A stretch of 64,000 nt of DNA from Methylosinus sp. H3A (GCF_015709455.1 NZ_JADNQW010000005.1:3554001-3618000), one strand, 5' to 3'. Counted from the stretch's first letter, positions 27,182 through 35,861 are shown. The notes: generated by a model from the letters alone, not told the origin. Numbers and translations: made by a program.

Positions 27182-27691
27182 TCAGGAATTGCCGCCCGAG
27201 AGCAGCGTCACGGCGCGACGGTTCTGCGACCAGCAGGAAATGTCGTCGCAGACGGCGACCGGCCGCTCCTTGCCAAAGCTGATCGTGCGGATGCGCGCCG
27301 CCGCGAGGCCGCGCGAGGCGAGATAATTCTTCACCACTTCCGCGCGGCGGGCGCCGAGGGCGAAATTATATTCGCGCGTGCCGCGCTCGTCGGCATGGCC
27401 TTCGACGGTGAAGGAATAGCGCCCGTAGCGCTGCAGCCAATCGGCCTGCTTGTCGAGGGTGGCCTGCGCCGTCGACGTCAGCTCGCTCGAATCGGTCTCG
27501 AAATAGACGCGGTCGCCGACATTGACGACGAAATCCTGCGGGCTTCCAGGCGCCGCATAGCCGCCGCGGCCATTGGCGCCTGCGAGCGCGGCGTTTTCGT
27601 CCTCGGCGTTCTTGGCGCAGGCGGCGAGCGAGACCGCCGCCAGCAGGGCGGCGGCGAAGCGCAGGGCGCGCGCGGCGGAAACGAATGCCAT
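27182..27691 (-). CDS. pal: Peptidoglycan-associated lipoprotein Pal
   Basis: Outer-membrane lipoprotein of the Tol-Pal envelope machine that keeps the outer membrane attached and constricts it at division. The 169-residue product has a lipobox SLAAC with lipidated C25 and a C-terminal OmpA-like domain. Peptidoglycan-binding motifs are VGDRVYFETDSSELT and VEGHADERGTREYNFALGARRAEVVKNYL. tolB and ybgF are not visible beside it; tRNA-Trp follows instead. Two additional cysteines in VCDDISCWSQNRR may form a disulfide, as in many alphaproteobacterial Pal proteins. Confidence 0.95.
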   Translation of the reverse strand: MAFVSAARALRFAAALLAAVSLAACAKNAEDENAALAGANGRGGYAAPGSPQDFVVNVGDRVYFETDSSELTSTAQATLDKQADWLQRYGRYSFTVEGHADERGTREYNFALGARRAEVVKNYLASRGLAAARIRTISFGKERPVAVCDDISCWSQNRRAVTLLSGGNS

Positions 27692-27983
27692 GTCCTCGAA
27701 ACTCCTCTGACGACGGCTCTACTGTCGCCAGTCCTATCTGCGCAGAGGTTAAACGAAGGTTCCGTCAACCTTGACGAAAGCTTTGCGCGCCTCGTCGCGG
27801 CGTATCGAATGCCGGTAAGGTTAACGTGAGCTTGATCGTCGATGCGGTCGATGGCGCGAGTGAGGCGAAAAGACGGCGCGAAAGGAAACGCAGGGAATTG
27901 CGGATGGGGAATGCGGGGGCTGGACCGCCGCGCCGATCATTGTTAGCAATTCATACATCATACGGCGGAGGGAATCGGAGACG

Positions 27984-28628
27984 ATGCGCGACCTGAAACG
28001 CTCCGACCGTCGTTTTCATGCGCCTGTCTGCGCGGCTCTCGGCGCTCTCACCCTCGCCGGCTGTGTCGACACGGCGGTGGAGATCGGCCATCCGCGTCCC
28101 GAGCAACTGGCCCAGCGGCAGCGTCCGACGCCGCGCCCCGGCGTCAGTCCGCGCGGCGCGCCAGTGGCGCTCACCAGCTTCGAAGGCGCGCCCGAGGAGG
28201 CGCTCGCTCGTTTCCGCCCGGTCTTTGTCCGCGCCGCCGAGAGCCGCGACATCGCCTCCGCCGGCGAGCCGGAGGCCGCCTATCGTTTGCGTGGCTATCT
28301 CACCGCCTATGCGGGCGCCGAGGGCGCGACGCGCTTCGCCTATGTCTTCGACGTCTTCGACCGCAATGGACGGCGCGCCCGCCGTCTGACCGACGAGATC
28401 GCCGTGAGGGGCGCGGGCGATCCCTGGACGCTGCTCGACGACAGGGCGCTCGCCGAGGTGGCGGCGCGCGGAGCCGACGAGCTCGCCGCCTTTCTCTCCG
28501 ACACGCCCGAGGCGCTCGCCGCCGCGGCGGGCGGCGAATCGGGCGTGACGATCGCCGCCGCGACACGCGGCGAACCGGCGCCGGCGCAGAGCGGCGTCAA
28601 GACGTTGGGATTCGCCGAGGCGCGGTGA
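27984..28628 (+). CDS. Predicted lipoprotein (214 aa)
   Basis: Lipobox LTLAGC places the lipidated cysteine at residue 27. A proline/arginine-rich linker follows, then a mixed alpha/beta domain of about 130 residues (YRLRGYLTAYAGAEGATRFA, FDVFDRNGRRARRLTDEI). The alternation resembles periplasmic DUF lipoproteins but I do not recognise the family. It is divergent from pal across a 292-base gap, so an envelope role is plausible from localisation only. Confidence 0.75.
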   Translation: MRDLKRSDRRFHAPVCAALGALTLAGCVDTAVEIGHPRPEQLAQRQRPTPRPGVSPRGAPVALTSFEGAPEEALARFRPVFVRAAESRDIASAGEPEAAYRLRGYLTAYAGAEGATRFAYVFDVFDRNGRRARRLTDEIAVRGAGDPWTLLDDRALAEVAARGADELAAFLSDTPEALAAAAGGESGVTIAAATRGEPAPAQSGVKTLGFAEAR

Positions 28629-28829
28629 AGCCGCCTTTCGGCGCATTGACGTCGCCGCCGCCTTTCTGTATCGAATTTGCTACATAAGGTCGCGGGGGCG
28701 AAAGCCGTCACGACCAGGGGATGGGGTGCCCCCTATAACCGCCGAAGAGGCTGATGACTCCTGCTGAAGCCGATGATCGCAAGATCATCGAGTAAGGGCG
28801 TTCGCGCTCAAAATGCAGGAGGAATGGTT

Positions 28830-29276
28830 ATGAATCAGGATCTCTCGGTTTTCATCACTCCCTTCGCTCTCGTCATCGGATGCGCGTTGATCGCTGCGGG
28901 CGGTCTCTATTTCATCGACATCCAATTTCTGAAGTCGCGCGTTCAAGCGATCGCCGCGCTCGTCGTCGGCGCTATCGTACTTGCCGCTCTGGAGGTCGTG
29001 CTCGCCGGCAGCAGCGTCTCTTTCTTCAAGGCGCAGCAGGTGCAGACCTCCGCTTGCGAGCTGGAGGGCGAGTCGGCGCATCCGGAGGCGCGACTCGGCG
29101 GCGACGCCAAGATCATTCAAAAGCACATACTCGGCTGCATGCAGGAGGCCGGCTATGAATGGTCGCCGACGCATCGCAATTGCAAGGACGCGCCGGTCGC
29201 CACCAATCCCTATTGCTATCTGCCGGCCAGCGGCTTCGACCGCACCATCACTGCATTCCAGCTGAGATTCGAATAG
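28830..29276 (+). CDS. Two-helix membrane protein with four-Cys domain, copy A
   Basis: From ATG 28830, with AGGAGG 7 bases before it, the gene encodes 148 residues. Two N-terminal transmembrane helices (about residues 8-28 and 40-60) are followed by a soluble domain of about 85 residues. Its cysteines C76, C103, C118 and C129 lie in the contexts SACELE, ILGCMQEAGYEW, HRNCKDA and NPYCYLP. The next gene encodes a paralogue with the same cysteine spacing, so the domain is probably disulfide-bonded and outside the cytoplasm. The family is unknown to me. A stable 8-bp GCAA-loop hairpin sits in the leader. Confidence 0.75.
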   Translation: MNQDLSVFITPFALVIGCALIAAGGLYFIDIQFLKSRVQAIAALVVGAIVLAALEVVLAGSSVSFFKAQQVQTSACELEGESAHPEARLGGDAKIIQKHILGCMQEAGYEWSPTHRNCKDAPVATNPYCYLPASGFDRTITAFQLRFE

Positions 29277-29407
29277 CCCGGGCGCGACGGCGCGGCTAAG
29301 TTCTCTCTTCGCCCGCGGGGCGCTTGCCGTTCGGAGCTTTTGCTCCATTTGACCTCGAGACTGAGGGGAAGGCGGCGCCCTGTCGGGAACGGACGGGAGA
29401 CGTGCCG

Positions 29408-29857
29408 ATGAACGAGGACATTGCCGCCTTCGTGGCTCCGCTGACGCTCGTGCTCGGCGGCGGCCTTTTCGCTCTGGGCGGTCTGTCCTTCATCGGGATC
29501 GATTATTTCGACAGCAAGTTCAAAGCGCGCGTCGCCTTTGCGATCGGCCTCGCCTTCATCGTCGCCACAGAACTCGTCTTCGTGACGAGCAGCAGCAGCG
29601 GGCGTTATTTCGCCGGGCTGAAGATCGACGTGACCGATTGCGAGCTGGACAGCGAGTCCAAACTGCCCGAGGAGCGGCACAAGAACAGCAGGGTGCTGCA
29701 CGACCATATCGTCGGCTGCATGGAGCGGCTCGGCTATGAGTGGAACGCCGAGCACGAGCATTGCAAAGAGGCGAAGATCGCCACAAATTCCTTTTGCTAT
29801 CTGCCGACGCGGCCGGTCGCGCGGGCGATCGTGCGCTTCCAGACCGCCTTCGAGTGA
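29408..29857 (+). CDS. Two-helix membrane protein with four-Cys domain, copy B
   Basis: From ATG 29408 (GGGAG upstream) it encodes 149 residues, a clear paralogue of the preceding gene over its whole length. Shared features are MNxDI/L start, two helices, then C78, C104, C119 and C130 in TDCELD, IVGCMERLGYEW, HEHCKEA and NSFCYLP, ending RFQTAFE against AFQLRFE. Cysteine spacings of 26-27, 15 and 11 are kept. Tandem duplication on the same strand 131 bases apart suggests a paired or complexed function. No catalytic motif is visible. Confidence 0.75.
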   Translation: MNEDIAAFVAPLTLVLGGGLFALGGLSFIGIDYFDSKFKARVAFAIGLAFIVATELVFVTSSSSGRYFAGLKIDVTDCELDSESKLPEERHKNSRVLHDHIVGCMERLGYEWNAEHEHCKEAKIATNSFCYLPTRPVARAIVRFQTAFE

Positions 29858-29931
29858 TGGGCGGGCTCCAGAACGATCGGAGCTCGCATGTTCTCTTCTA
29901 AAAACCGCTTCGCGCCCGTCTGGACCATGCG

Positions 29932-30897
29932 CTAGGCGCGATCCACCGCCTCGCCGGGGACGAAAGCGTCGAACGCCGCCCAGAACTGCTCACGCAATTC
30001 GTCGCGCTCCATCAGCAACTCATGGCGCGCCCCTGGAACCTCTATGAGGCTCGCGACCGGAAGACGCTGAGCGAAACGCTCGATCGCGCGGGAGGAGACG
30101 ATGCGGTCGCGCCCGCAGAGAAAGGCCATGATCGGCGTGCGCACGGCGCGCGCATAGTCGGGCCTACCGAATTGCTTCATCATGCGGAAGGCGGCGTTGA
30201 CCCACCCGACCGTCGGATCGCCGACGGCGAGATGCGGCGCGGCGCGCAGCACATCGGCGTTGCGAGCGAAGCGCGCGGGATCGGAGGTGAGGCGGTTGCG
30301 CTCGAAAGGCTGTTCCTCGAGCGATTTCGGTCCGCCGCCCGGCACATACATCGCGCCGAGTCCGAACATGTCGAGCGTGTCGGCGATCGCGCGCGCGCCG
30401 ATCGGAAAGCGCAAGCCTTCGAAATCGATCATGGGCGCCGCGACGATCACACGATCGAAGGGCGACCGCGCCGAATGGGCGCGGTCGAGCAGAATGGCGC
30501 CGCCCATGGAATGCGCGAGCGCATACCATGGCGAAGGGCACTCGAGCGCCAGAGCATCGGTGATGAAGGCGTCGAGGTCGCGCTGATAGAGCGCGAAATC
30601 GTCGACATGGCCCTTGCGCGGATCGGAGAGGTCGCGCTCCGAGCCGCCCTGTCCGCGCCAATCCAGCGTCACGACATGAAAGTCGCGCGCGAGCAGGTCG
30701 TGGATGGTCTCGAAATATTTTTCGATGAATTCGGCGCGGCCCTGGAACAGCGCCACAGTGCCGATCGCCCCGCGTCGTGGCGCGAAGCTGGCCGCGCGCA
30801 GCATGCGTCCGTCCGCGGTGCGAATGGCGAAAACCGACGCATTGGGCGGTATGGGATTGCTCGGCGTCGCAACGAGCTGCATTTCGGTGAGCGGCAT
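29932..30897 (-). CDS. Alpha/beta hydrolase, lysophospholipase/monoacylglycerol lipase type
   Basis: A 321-residue Hydrolase_4-type enzyme without a signal peptide. The nucleophile elbow is LAHSMGGAI, the acid is in CGRDRIVS, and the histidine in VPGARHELLME, all in the right order. The oxyanion region FQGRAEFIEKYFETIHDL and DWRGQGGSER match the PldB/monoacylglycerol lipase group. It probably deacylates lysophospholipids or monoacylglycerols in the cytoplasm. It lies downstream of the OprC-like receptor gene but a strong hairpin separates them. Confidence 0.88.
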   Translation of the reverse strand: MPLTEMQLVATPSNPIPPNASVFAIRTADGRMLRAASFAPRRGAIGTVALFQGRAEFIEKYFETIHDLLARDFHVVTLDWRGQGGSERDLSDPRKGHVDDFALYQRDLDAFITDALALECPSPWYALAHSMGGAILLDRAHSARSPFDRVIVAAPMIDFEGLRFPIGARAIADTLDMFGLGAMYVPGGGPKSLEEQPFERNRLTSDPARFARNADVLRAAPHLAVGDPTVGWVNAAFRMMKQFGRPDYARAVRTPIMAFLCGRDRIVSSRAIERFAQRLPVASLIEVPGARHELLMERDELREQFWAAFDAFVPGEAVDRA

Positions 30898-30918
30898 GTC
30901 GGGCGGTCCTGCTGCGGC

Positions 30919-30953
30919 CGGGACGAGAGACGCTGCGCGCGCCTCTCGTCCCG
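30919..30953 (-). terminator. Hairpin between receptor and hydrolase genes
   Basis: CGGGACGAGAG (30919-30929) pairs with CTCTCGTCCCG (30943-30953), an 11-bp stem, just past the receptor stop. No T-tract follows, so it may attenuate or stabilise rather than terminate strictly. Confidence 0.5.
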
Positions 30954-30992
30954 TCTATCGCATGACTCGTCCGACCGCGCAAAAGGCGAGGG

Positions 30993-33542
30993 TCAGAACT
31001 TCACGGTCAGCCCTGCATAGAAGGATCGGCCGGGGCCGGCCACGGCGCCGGGGAGGCTCGTCTTCTTATAGTTGGTATAGTCGAAGCCGCCGAGCGGCGA
31101 GTAGTAACGCACATCGGCGACATTGGTGACGCCGAGATCGATGCGGAACGCGTCCCATTCATAGCTCGTGCGCAGATTGACGAGCCCGTAAGAGGGCGTC
31201 TTCAGCTCGTTGCGCGCCGTGCTCACATGGGTCTTGCTGTCGACGAGCTGCAGCTCGACGGCGTTGCTCCAGCCGCCGAGCTTATGCTCGAGAGCGAAGC
31301 GCGCATTGAGCGGCATGATGTGATAGAGCCCGTCGCCGCGGTCGAGATTTTCGCCATAGACATAACCGATGACGCCCGAAAGCGTGAGCCGTCCGAGCTC
31401 CGGCGTCTCGACCAGCTTGGCGCGGCCCGAGAGATCGAAGCCATAGAGTTGCGCCTTGTGATTGCGGAACTGCAGGATCGGGAACCAGGAGCCGTTCTTG
31501 TCGGTGAAGCCGCCGATTCTGTCGACGTCGATGAAATTCTCGACATAGCTGAAATAGGGCGTCGCCTTCACCTCCCAGTCGCGGTGGACGGGATCGCGCC
31601 AGACGGCGGTGACGGACACGGTATGCGCGACCTCGGGCTTCAGATCGAGATTGCCGACATAGCCATTGGCGTCGCCGAACCAGCCGATCATGCTGCTCGC
31701 CATGCCGCCGACGCCGAAGGCGTAGCGCTCGTAGAGATTGGGCGAGCGCGTCTTGCGCGAATAGCCGAGCTCATAGGAGCTCGTCTCATCGGCCTCGTAG
31801 CGAACCAGCGCCGTCATATCGAAATTGACGTCGGTGCGCGCATGGCTTCGGGCATTGAAGAAACGCGCCGCCGTGGCGTCTGGATTGGACATGCTCATCA
31901 TGCCCATCGGGATGGGATTGCGCGGATCATAGGCCTGCGCGTCTCCCGTATTCGTCCAGACGATATCGTTGCGCACGCCGAGCAATGTCGTCCATTGCGG
32001 CGTCCACTTCGCCTCCCATTCCGCGAATGTGCCGACGCGATCGCGCTGTCCGCCATTGATGTTCCAATAGGTTCCGGGGCCCATCATCATGCTGGCGACG
32101 ATCGGCGGCCACCAATCGTTCAGATGATAGCCGTGGAACTCATTGCCGACGCGCAGCAGATTCGAGGGGTCGAGTGGAATTTCCGCCTTGATCGAATAGC
32201 CATAGTCCGTTCCGGACGTATTCATCGGCATATTGGCGGGCTGCTTGTCGTAGAGAAAGCCCATCTCATGCGCGGTATGCTGCCAGAAGGCGCGCGCCTC
32301 GAGCTTTCCCCATTCGAACGCGCCCTTGTAGCCGGCGTCGACGGAATAGGCGCGATTGGCGGTCATATCCATGCGCTGATTGACGAAGCCCTGATAGGGA
32401 ATGTTCTGGTAGCCGCCCTTCAGCGTGAAGAGATGTCCGTCGTTCTGATAGGCGAAGGTCGCCGAATGATTCTCGGAGATGAAGCCGGTGGAAAGAACCT
32501 TCGGACCATTGTCGCCGGCGTGATAGTCGGAGCCGCGCGTATAGCCGCCATTGTAGAGCAGACTGAAATGCTCGGTGGCGACATTCGCCGTTCCCGACAC
32601 GCCGAATCCACTATTGGAGCTGCGGAAGAAGCCCGAGATCGAGCCTGAGGCGATGACGCCCGGGGCGATGGACGGAACGAGGCCGGGCGCCGAAGCGACG
32701 CGCGGATTGGCGAATATCGGCGTCTTGGGCTCGACGGAGATCGTGCCCGCGATCGAATCGCCGCCCTTGCTCACCGGCGTCACGCCGGAGAGCACTTCTA
32801 TCTTCCCGACATTGTTCGGATCGATATAGGAGAGCGGCGGATTCATGTGATTGGCGCAAGCCGAGGTGATCTCGACGCCACCCAGCAGAATCTTGATGCG
32901 ATCGTCGGCGAGGCCGCGCAGCGCGGGAAGGCGCGACACGCCGCCCGCTTCATAGAGATCGACGCCCGGCGCCCCATAGAGCAGTTGCGACGTATCGCTC
33001 GCATTAGGACGTTGCGCGTCCAGCGCCTCGCCGCTGATCTCCGTCACGCCGATCGGCGTGAAGGGGCCGTCCGCGCGCTTTGCGGCGGCGCGCAGCGCGC
33101 GCTCGCGTTCCGCCGCTATTTCGATCGGCGGCAGCGGAACGGCGCCGGCGTCGTTGCGCACAGTCTCGTTCTGCGCGAGCACGATGGCGACGCTGCGTCC
33201 GTCGCGCGCCAGGCGATAGCCGATTCCCGTTCCCGCGAGCAGACGATCGAGCGCGTCTTCCAGCGTGAATGCGCCGACGAGTCCGCGCGTCGTGAGATCG
33301 CGCGTCAGCCTCGCCTTGTAGACGAGCTGCGCGCCGGTGGCGTCGGCGAGGCGATTGAGCGCCAAGGCGACGGAGCCCGCCGGAATCTCATAGCTGCGCA
33401 CCGCGGCGGAAAGTTCTGCTTCCGGCATTGCGACATGCGCGGTCGCCGGCGCGTTTTGTCCGAGGACGAGAGCGCTCAGAGCCGTCGCTATCGCTGTCGC
33501 GCCCATGTTCTTATTCTCGAGACGAAAATATCGCCGCTTCAT
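30993..33542 (-). CDS. OprC-like TonB-dependent copper receptor with STN signalling domain
   Basis: Outer-membrane receptor of 849 residues. A signal peptide is followed by an STN domain (about residues 45-112, IPAGSVALALNRLADATGAQ) that would contact FecR, then plug and barrel ending VKF. The plug carries SACANHMNPPLSYIDPNNVG, giving C229-xxx-M233, and the barrel carries H425-x-M427 in HTAHEMGF. These are the CxxxM and HxM ligand motifs known for copper binding in Pseudomonas OprC. SPNLYERYAFGVGGMASS also fits that family. It ends a locus of DUF2946-like gene, fecI and fecR. High-affinity copper uptake with self-sensing is the best reading, apt for a methanotroph. Confidence 0.88.
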   Translation of the reverse strand: MKRRYFRLENKNMGATAIATALSALVLGQNAPATAHVAMPEAELSAAVRSYEIPAGSVALALNRLADATGAQLVYKARLTRDLTTRGLVGAFTLEDALDRLLAGTGIGYRLARDGRSVAIVLAQNETVRNDAGAVPLPPIEIAAERERALRAAAKRADGPFTPIGVTEISGEALDAQRPNASDTSQLLYGAPGVDLYEAGGVSRLPALRGLADDRIKILLGGVEITSACANHMNPPLSYIDPNNVGKIEVLSGVTPVSKGGDSIAGTISVEPKTPIFANPRVASAPGLVPSIAPGVIASGSISGFFRSSNSGFGVSGTANVATEHFSLLYNGGYTRGSDYHAGDNGPKVLSTGFISENHSATFAYQNDGHLFTLKGGYQNIPYQGFVNQRMDMTANRAYSVDAGYKGAFEWGKLEARAFWQHTAHEMGFLYDKQPANMPMNTSGTDYGYSIKAEIPLDPSNLLRVGNEFHGYHLNDWWPPIVASMMMGPGTYWNINGGQRDRVGTFAEWEAKWTPQWTTLLGVRNDIVWTNTGDAQAYDPRNPIPMGMMSMSNPDATAARFFNARSHARTDVNFDMTALVRYEADETSSYELGYSRKTRSPNLYERYAFGVGGMASSMIGWFGDANGYVGNLDLKPEVAHTVSVTAVWRDPVHRDWEVKATPYFSYVENFIDVDRIGGFTDKNGSWFPILQFRNHKAQLYGFDLSGRAKLVETPELGRLTLSGVIGYVYGENLDRGDGLYHIMPLNARFALEHKLGGWSNAVELQLVDSKTHVSTARNELKTPSYGLVNLRTSYEWDAFRIDLGVTNVADVRYYSPLGGFDYTNYKKTSLPGAVAGPGRSFYAGLTVKF

Positions 33543-33665
33543 CCGTCGTTCTCCGAGTTCTCAGCAGGGACGAAACAGTCCCTCTGTTAACTCTGACGAA
33601 TGGAGCGCGAAAACTCGCACGTCCGCCCTGCGAAAAAATGCGAGCGCATGATGCGGCGTTCTGTC

Positions 33666-34613
33666 TCATCCGCGCAGCACGACGAGATAGTCGCCGAGGT
33701 GAATGGCGTCGAGATCGAGCGAGGATTCGATCGCGCGCAAGGCGCCGATCGGATCGGCTGCGTCGAATACGCCGGTGACCCGCAGCTTACGGACCGCGGC
33801 GCTCGGTATGAGGACATAGCCGCGGTGATAGCGCGCGAGAATATCGACGACCTCGCCGAGCGGGCGATCGACGAAAATGAGCTTGCCGCGCCGCCATGCG
33901 GTCGCATCCTGCACCGCGACGGCGACGGGCGCGCTCGTCGGCGCAACGGGGCCGAAACCGCTTTGGCGTCCTTCTTCGACCAGCGTCCTCTCGCCGCGGC
34001 TCGCGACGGAGACCTTGTGCTCGGCGACGGTCACGCGCGCGCCCGTCTCCTCGAGCGCAATGTCGAAGGCGGTGCCGAGCGCGGTCACGGTCCCGCCCGC
34101 CGCGGCGACGACGAAAGGCCGAGCGGCGTCCGTCGCGACATCGAAGAAGGCCTCGCCTTCGAGCAGCGTCAGCTCGCGTTTGCCGGCGGCGTAATTCACC
34201 GCGAGCGCGGATTTTGCGCCGAGTTGAACCTTCGACCCGTCCGGGAGGCCGACGACGAGCGTCTCGCCGGTGGCGGTGCGGAAGTCCGCGCTCCAGAGGA
34301 GGCGAAGATCGTCGAAGCTCGCCATTGCGGCGAGCGAGGCGGCGAGCGCCGCCGCTACGGCCAGACGACGCCGCCGCGGCGAGGGCGCCGGGGCGGTGAC
34401 GTGGCGCCGCTTCAGAGCCCGCACATCGCCGCAGAGTGCGCAAATCTCATCGAAGGCCGCGGCGTTGGCGGGATCGGCGAGCCAGGCCTCGAAAGCGGCG
34501 CTCTCGGCGGCCGACAGACGTCCGGCGTCGCGCCTCACCCACCAGATGACGGCGGCGTCCTGGGCGTCGATCGAATCGTCGCTTCCGTGGTCGTCTTTCG
34601 GGCGGCCGGTCAT
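33666..34613 (-). CDS. fecR-like: FecR-type anti-sigma/sensor protein (copper-receptor locus)
   Basis: Inner-membrane regulator that links receptor occupancy to the adjacent sigma factor. From ATG 34613 it has an N-terminal DUF4880 domain (AVIWWVRRDAGRLSAAESAAFEAWL), a transmembrane helix around residues 87-105 (LAVAAALAASLAAMAS) and a periplasmic FecR domain (DGSKVQLGAKSALAVNYAAG, ELTLLEGEAFFDV, RPFVVAAAGGTVTALGTAFD). A C-terminal region that would bind the STN domain follows. A GTG at 34634 is an alternative start. It lies 72 bases after fecI and upstream of the receptor. Confidence 0.9.
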   Translation of the reverse strand: MTGRPKDDHGSDDSIDAQDAAVIWWVRRDAGRLSAAESAAFEAWLADPANAAAFDEICALCGDVRALKRRHVTAPAPSPRRRRLAVAAALAASLAAMASFDDLRLLWSADFRTATGETLVVGLPDGSKVQLGAKSALAVNYAAGKRELTLLEGEAFFDVATDAARPFVVAAAGGTVTALGTAFDIALEETGARVTVAEHKVSVASRGERTLVEEGRQSGFGPVAPTSAPVAVAVQDATAWRRGKLIFVDRPLGEVVDILARYHRGYVLIPSAAVRKLRVTGVFDAADPIGALRAIESSLDLDAIHLGDYLVVLRG

Positions 34614-34685
34614 CGTTCGAAACTCACTCCTCACTCATACAGACGAACGAGGGCGCCGATCAGGATGCGCCGCTGCGAGATTTTT

Positions 34686-35186
34686 CTATTGGACCGCGCT
34701 TCGGCAGCGCTGAATGGCGATGCGCAAATGCCGGTCCACCATATTGCGGGAAATGCCGAGCCGCCCCGCGATCTCGTCTTGCGGGACGTCCTCGTGCATG
34801 CGCAGGACGAAGACCTCGCGGCATTTGGGCGGCAGCGCCTCGATCGCCTCGGCGAGCAGGCGCGCGCGCCGGTCGGCGTCGAGCCTCTGCTCCGCAGTGG
34901 CCTCCTCGGAGAGGGCGTCGGGGGCGTCCGCGTCGGCGACGAAGATTTTCGTCTCGAGCCGGCGCCGGCGCGAAAAATCCATCGCCAGATTGACGGCCGT
35001 GCGGCGCAGATAGGCGGGGGGATCGGCGATCTCCTCCGTCATATTGCGATGCATGACGCGCAAAAACGCCTCCTGGACGATGTCCGGGGCGTGATCGGGA
35101 CCGACGCGCCGCGCGAGCAACCGCGTCAGCTCGCGTTGCGTGCGCGCGAACAGGTCGCGCAGAGACAAGAATTTGCTGTCGGACAT
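34686..35186 (-). CDS. fecI-like: FecI-type ECF sigma factor (copper-receptor locus)
   Basis: A 166-residue extracytoplasmic-function sigma factor. Region 2 is seen in PDIVQEAFLRVM and the -10 recognition part VNLAMDFSRRRRLETK. Region 4 is EALPPKCREVFVLRMHEDVP followed by the helix-turn-helix DEIAGRLGISRNMVDRHL. Such factors direct RNA polymerase to the receptor operon when the cognate FecR is triggered. Position between the DUF2946-like gene and fecR supports a four-gene unit. Confidence 0.93.
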   Translation of the reverse strand: MSDSKFLSLRDLFARTQRELTRLLARRVGPDHAPDIVQEAFLRVMHRNMTEEIADPPAYLRRTAVNLAMDFSRRRRLETKIFVADADAPDALSEEATAEQRLDADRRARLLAEAIEALPPKCREVFVLRMHEDVPQDEIAGRLGISRNMVDRHLRIAIQRCRSAVQ

Positions 35187-35287
35187 GGCGCCATTCCGTC
35201 ACGGCGGCCGCCGGGCGCAGAAAGCGGCGTCCGGTCTGTCTTTTTGTCAGGTCGTAAGGAACGGCCGCTGGCGCGGCGCGTCGCGGG

Positions 35288-35713
35288 TCAGGCGAGGGGA
35301 GGGGCGCGCGACGACCAGGAACTCGCCCAGCCGATCGGCTCGCGCTCCGCCGGCGCGGCCCAGCCAAAGGCGAGCGGCGCGAGGGAGACGATGGGAAGCG
35401 CGAAAGCGGGCTCCTCATCCTCCGGCGCGGCGATGGGCGGCGCGTCGCGTCCGGCGACGCAGAGGATGCAGCAGGGAGCGTGATCGCGATCGGCCGGCGG
35501 CGAGCCGCCGTCCCTGTGCGGCTCGCAATAGGCGGAGGCGGAAAAGCCGCTGACGTCCGCGGCCGTCGCGTGAGATCGAGAGATGGAGAGCGCGAACAGC
35601 GCCTGCAGCGCGAAAAGGCAAAGCGCCAGCATCGAGACGAGCGCGCGTCTCGCCGCGGGGCCATATGATCTGGAGCCGGCCGATCTGGAGCCGAGAGACC
35701 TGGGCTTCGCCAT
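35288..35713 (-). CDS. DUF2946-like small secreted protein (copper-receptor locus)
   Basis: From ATG 35713 it encodes 141 residues: a basic N-terminus, a hydrophobic leader (VSMLALCLFALQALFALSIS), then a Cys/His motif DHAPCCILCVAGRDAPPIA and a C-terminus SSWSSRAPPLA. The Cys/His cluster and the terminal RAPP are typical of DUF2946, a family often found beside copper receptors and copper chaperones. The same motif set recurs in the gene at 49270-49686, also ahead of a fecI. It may bind copper in the periplasm; this is inference. A 101-base gap separates it from fecI. Confidence 0.75.
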   Translation of the reverse strand: MAKPRSLGSRSAGSRSYGPAARRALVSMLALCLFALQALFALSISRSHATAADVSGFSASAYCEPHRDGGSPPADRDHAPCCILCVAGRDAPPIAAPEDEEPAFALPIVSLAPLAFGWAAPAEREPIGWASSWSSRAPPLA

Positions 35714-35822
35714 GCGCGACCCTAGAGCCGGGCAATTTCCGGCGTCAATGAATTCGTCACGCGCGTGGCGAAAAACTCGGCCCCCGTCACAAAATTGCGA
35801 CACCGACCGGCCCCGGACGCCT

Positions 35823-35851
35823 CTTGCATGGCGCGAAAGGCGTTCCCACAT
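35823..35851 (+). promoter_or_regulatory. Heat-shock (RpoH) promoter of hsp20
   Basis: CTTGCA (35823-35828) and CCCACAT (35845-35851), 16 bases apart, resemble the sigma-32 pattern CTTGaa / CCCCATnT. It would place the transcript start about 90 bases before hsp20. Confidence 0.6.
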
Positions 35852-35861
35852 GAATTTCAGC

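Noticed and set aside
28745..28775. CTGATGA resembling a hammerhead ribozyme core
   Set aside because: The matching GAAA box and stem II are missing; the string occurs by chance.
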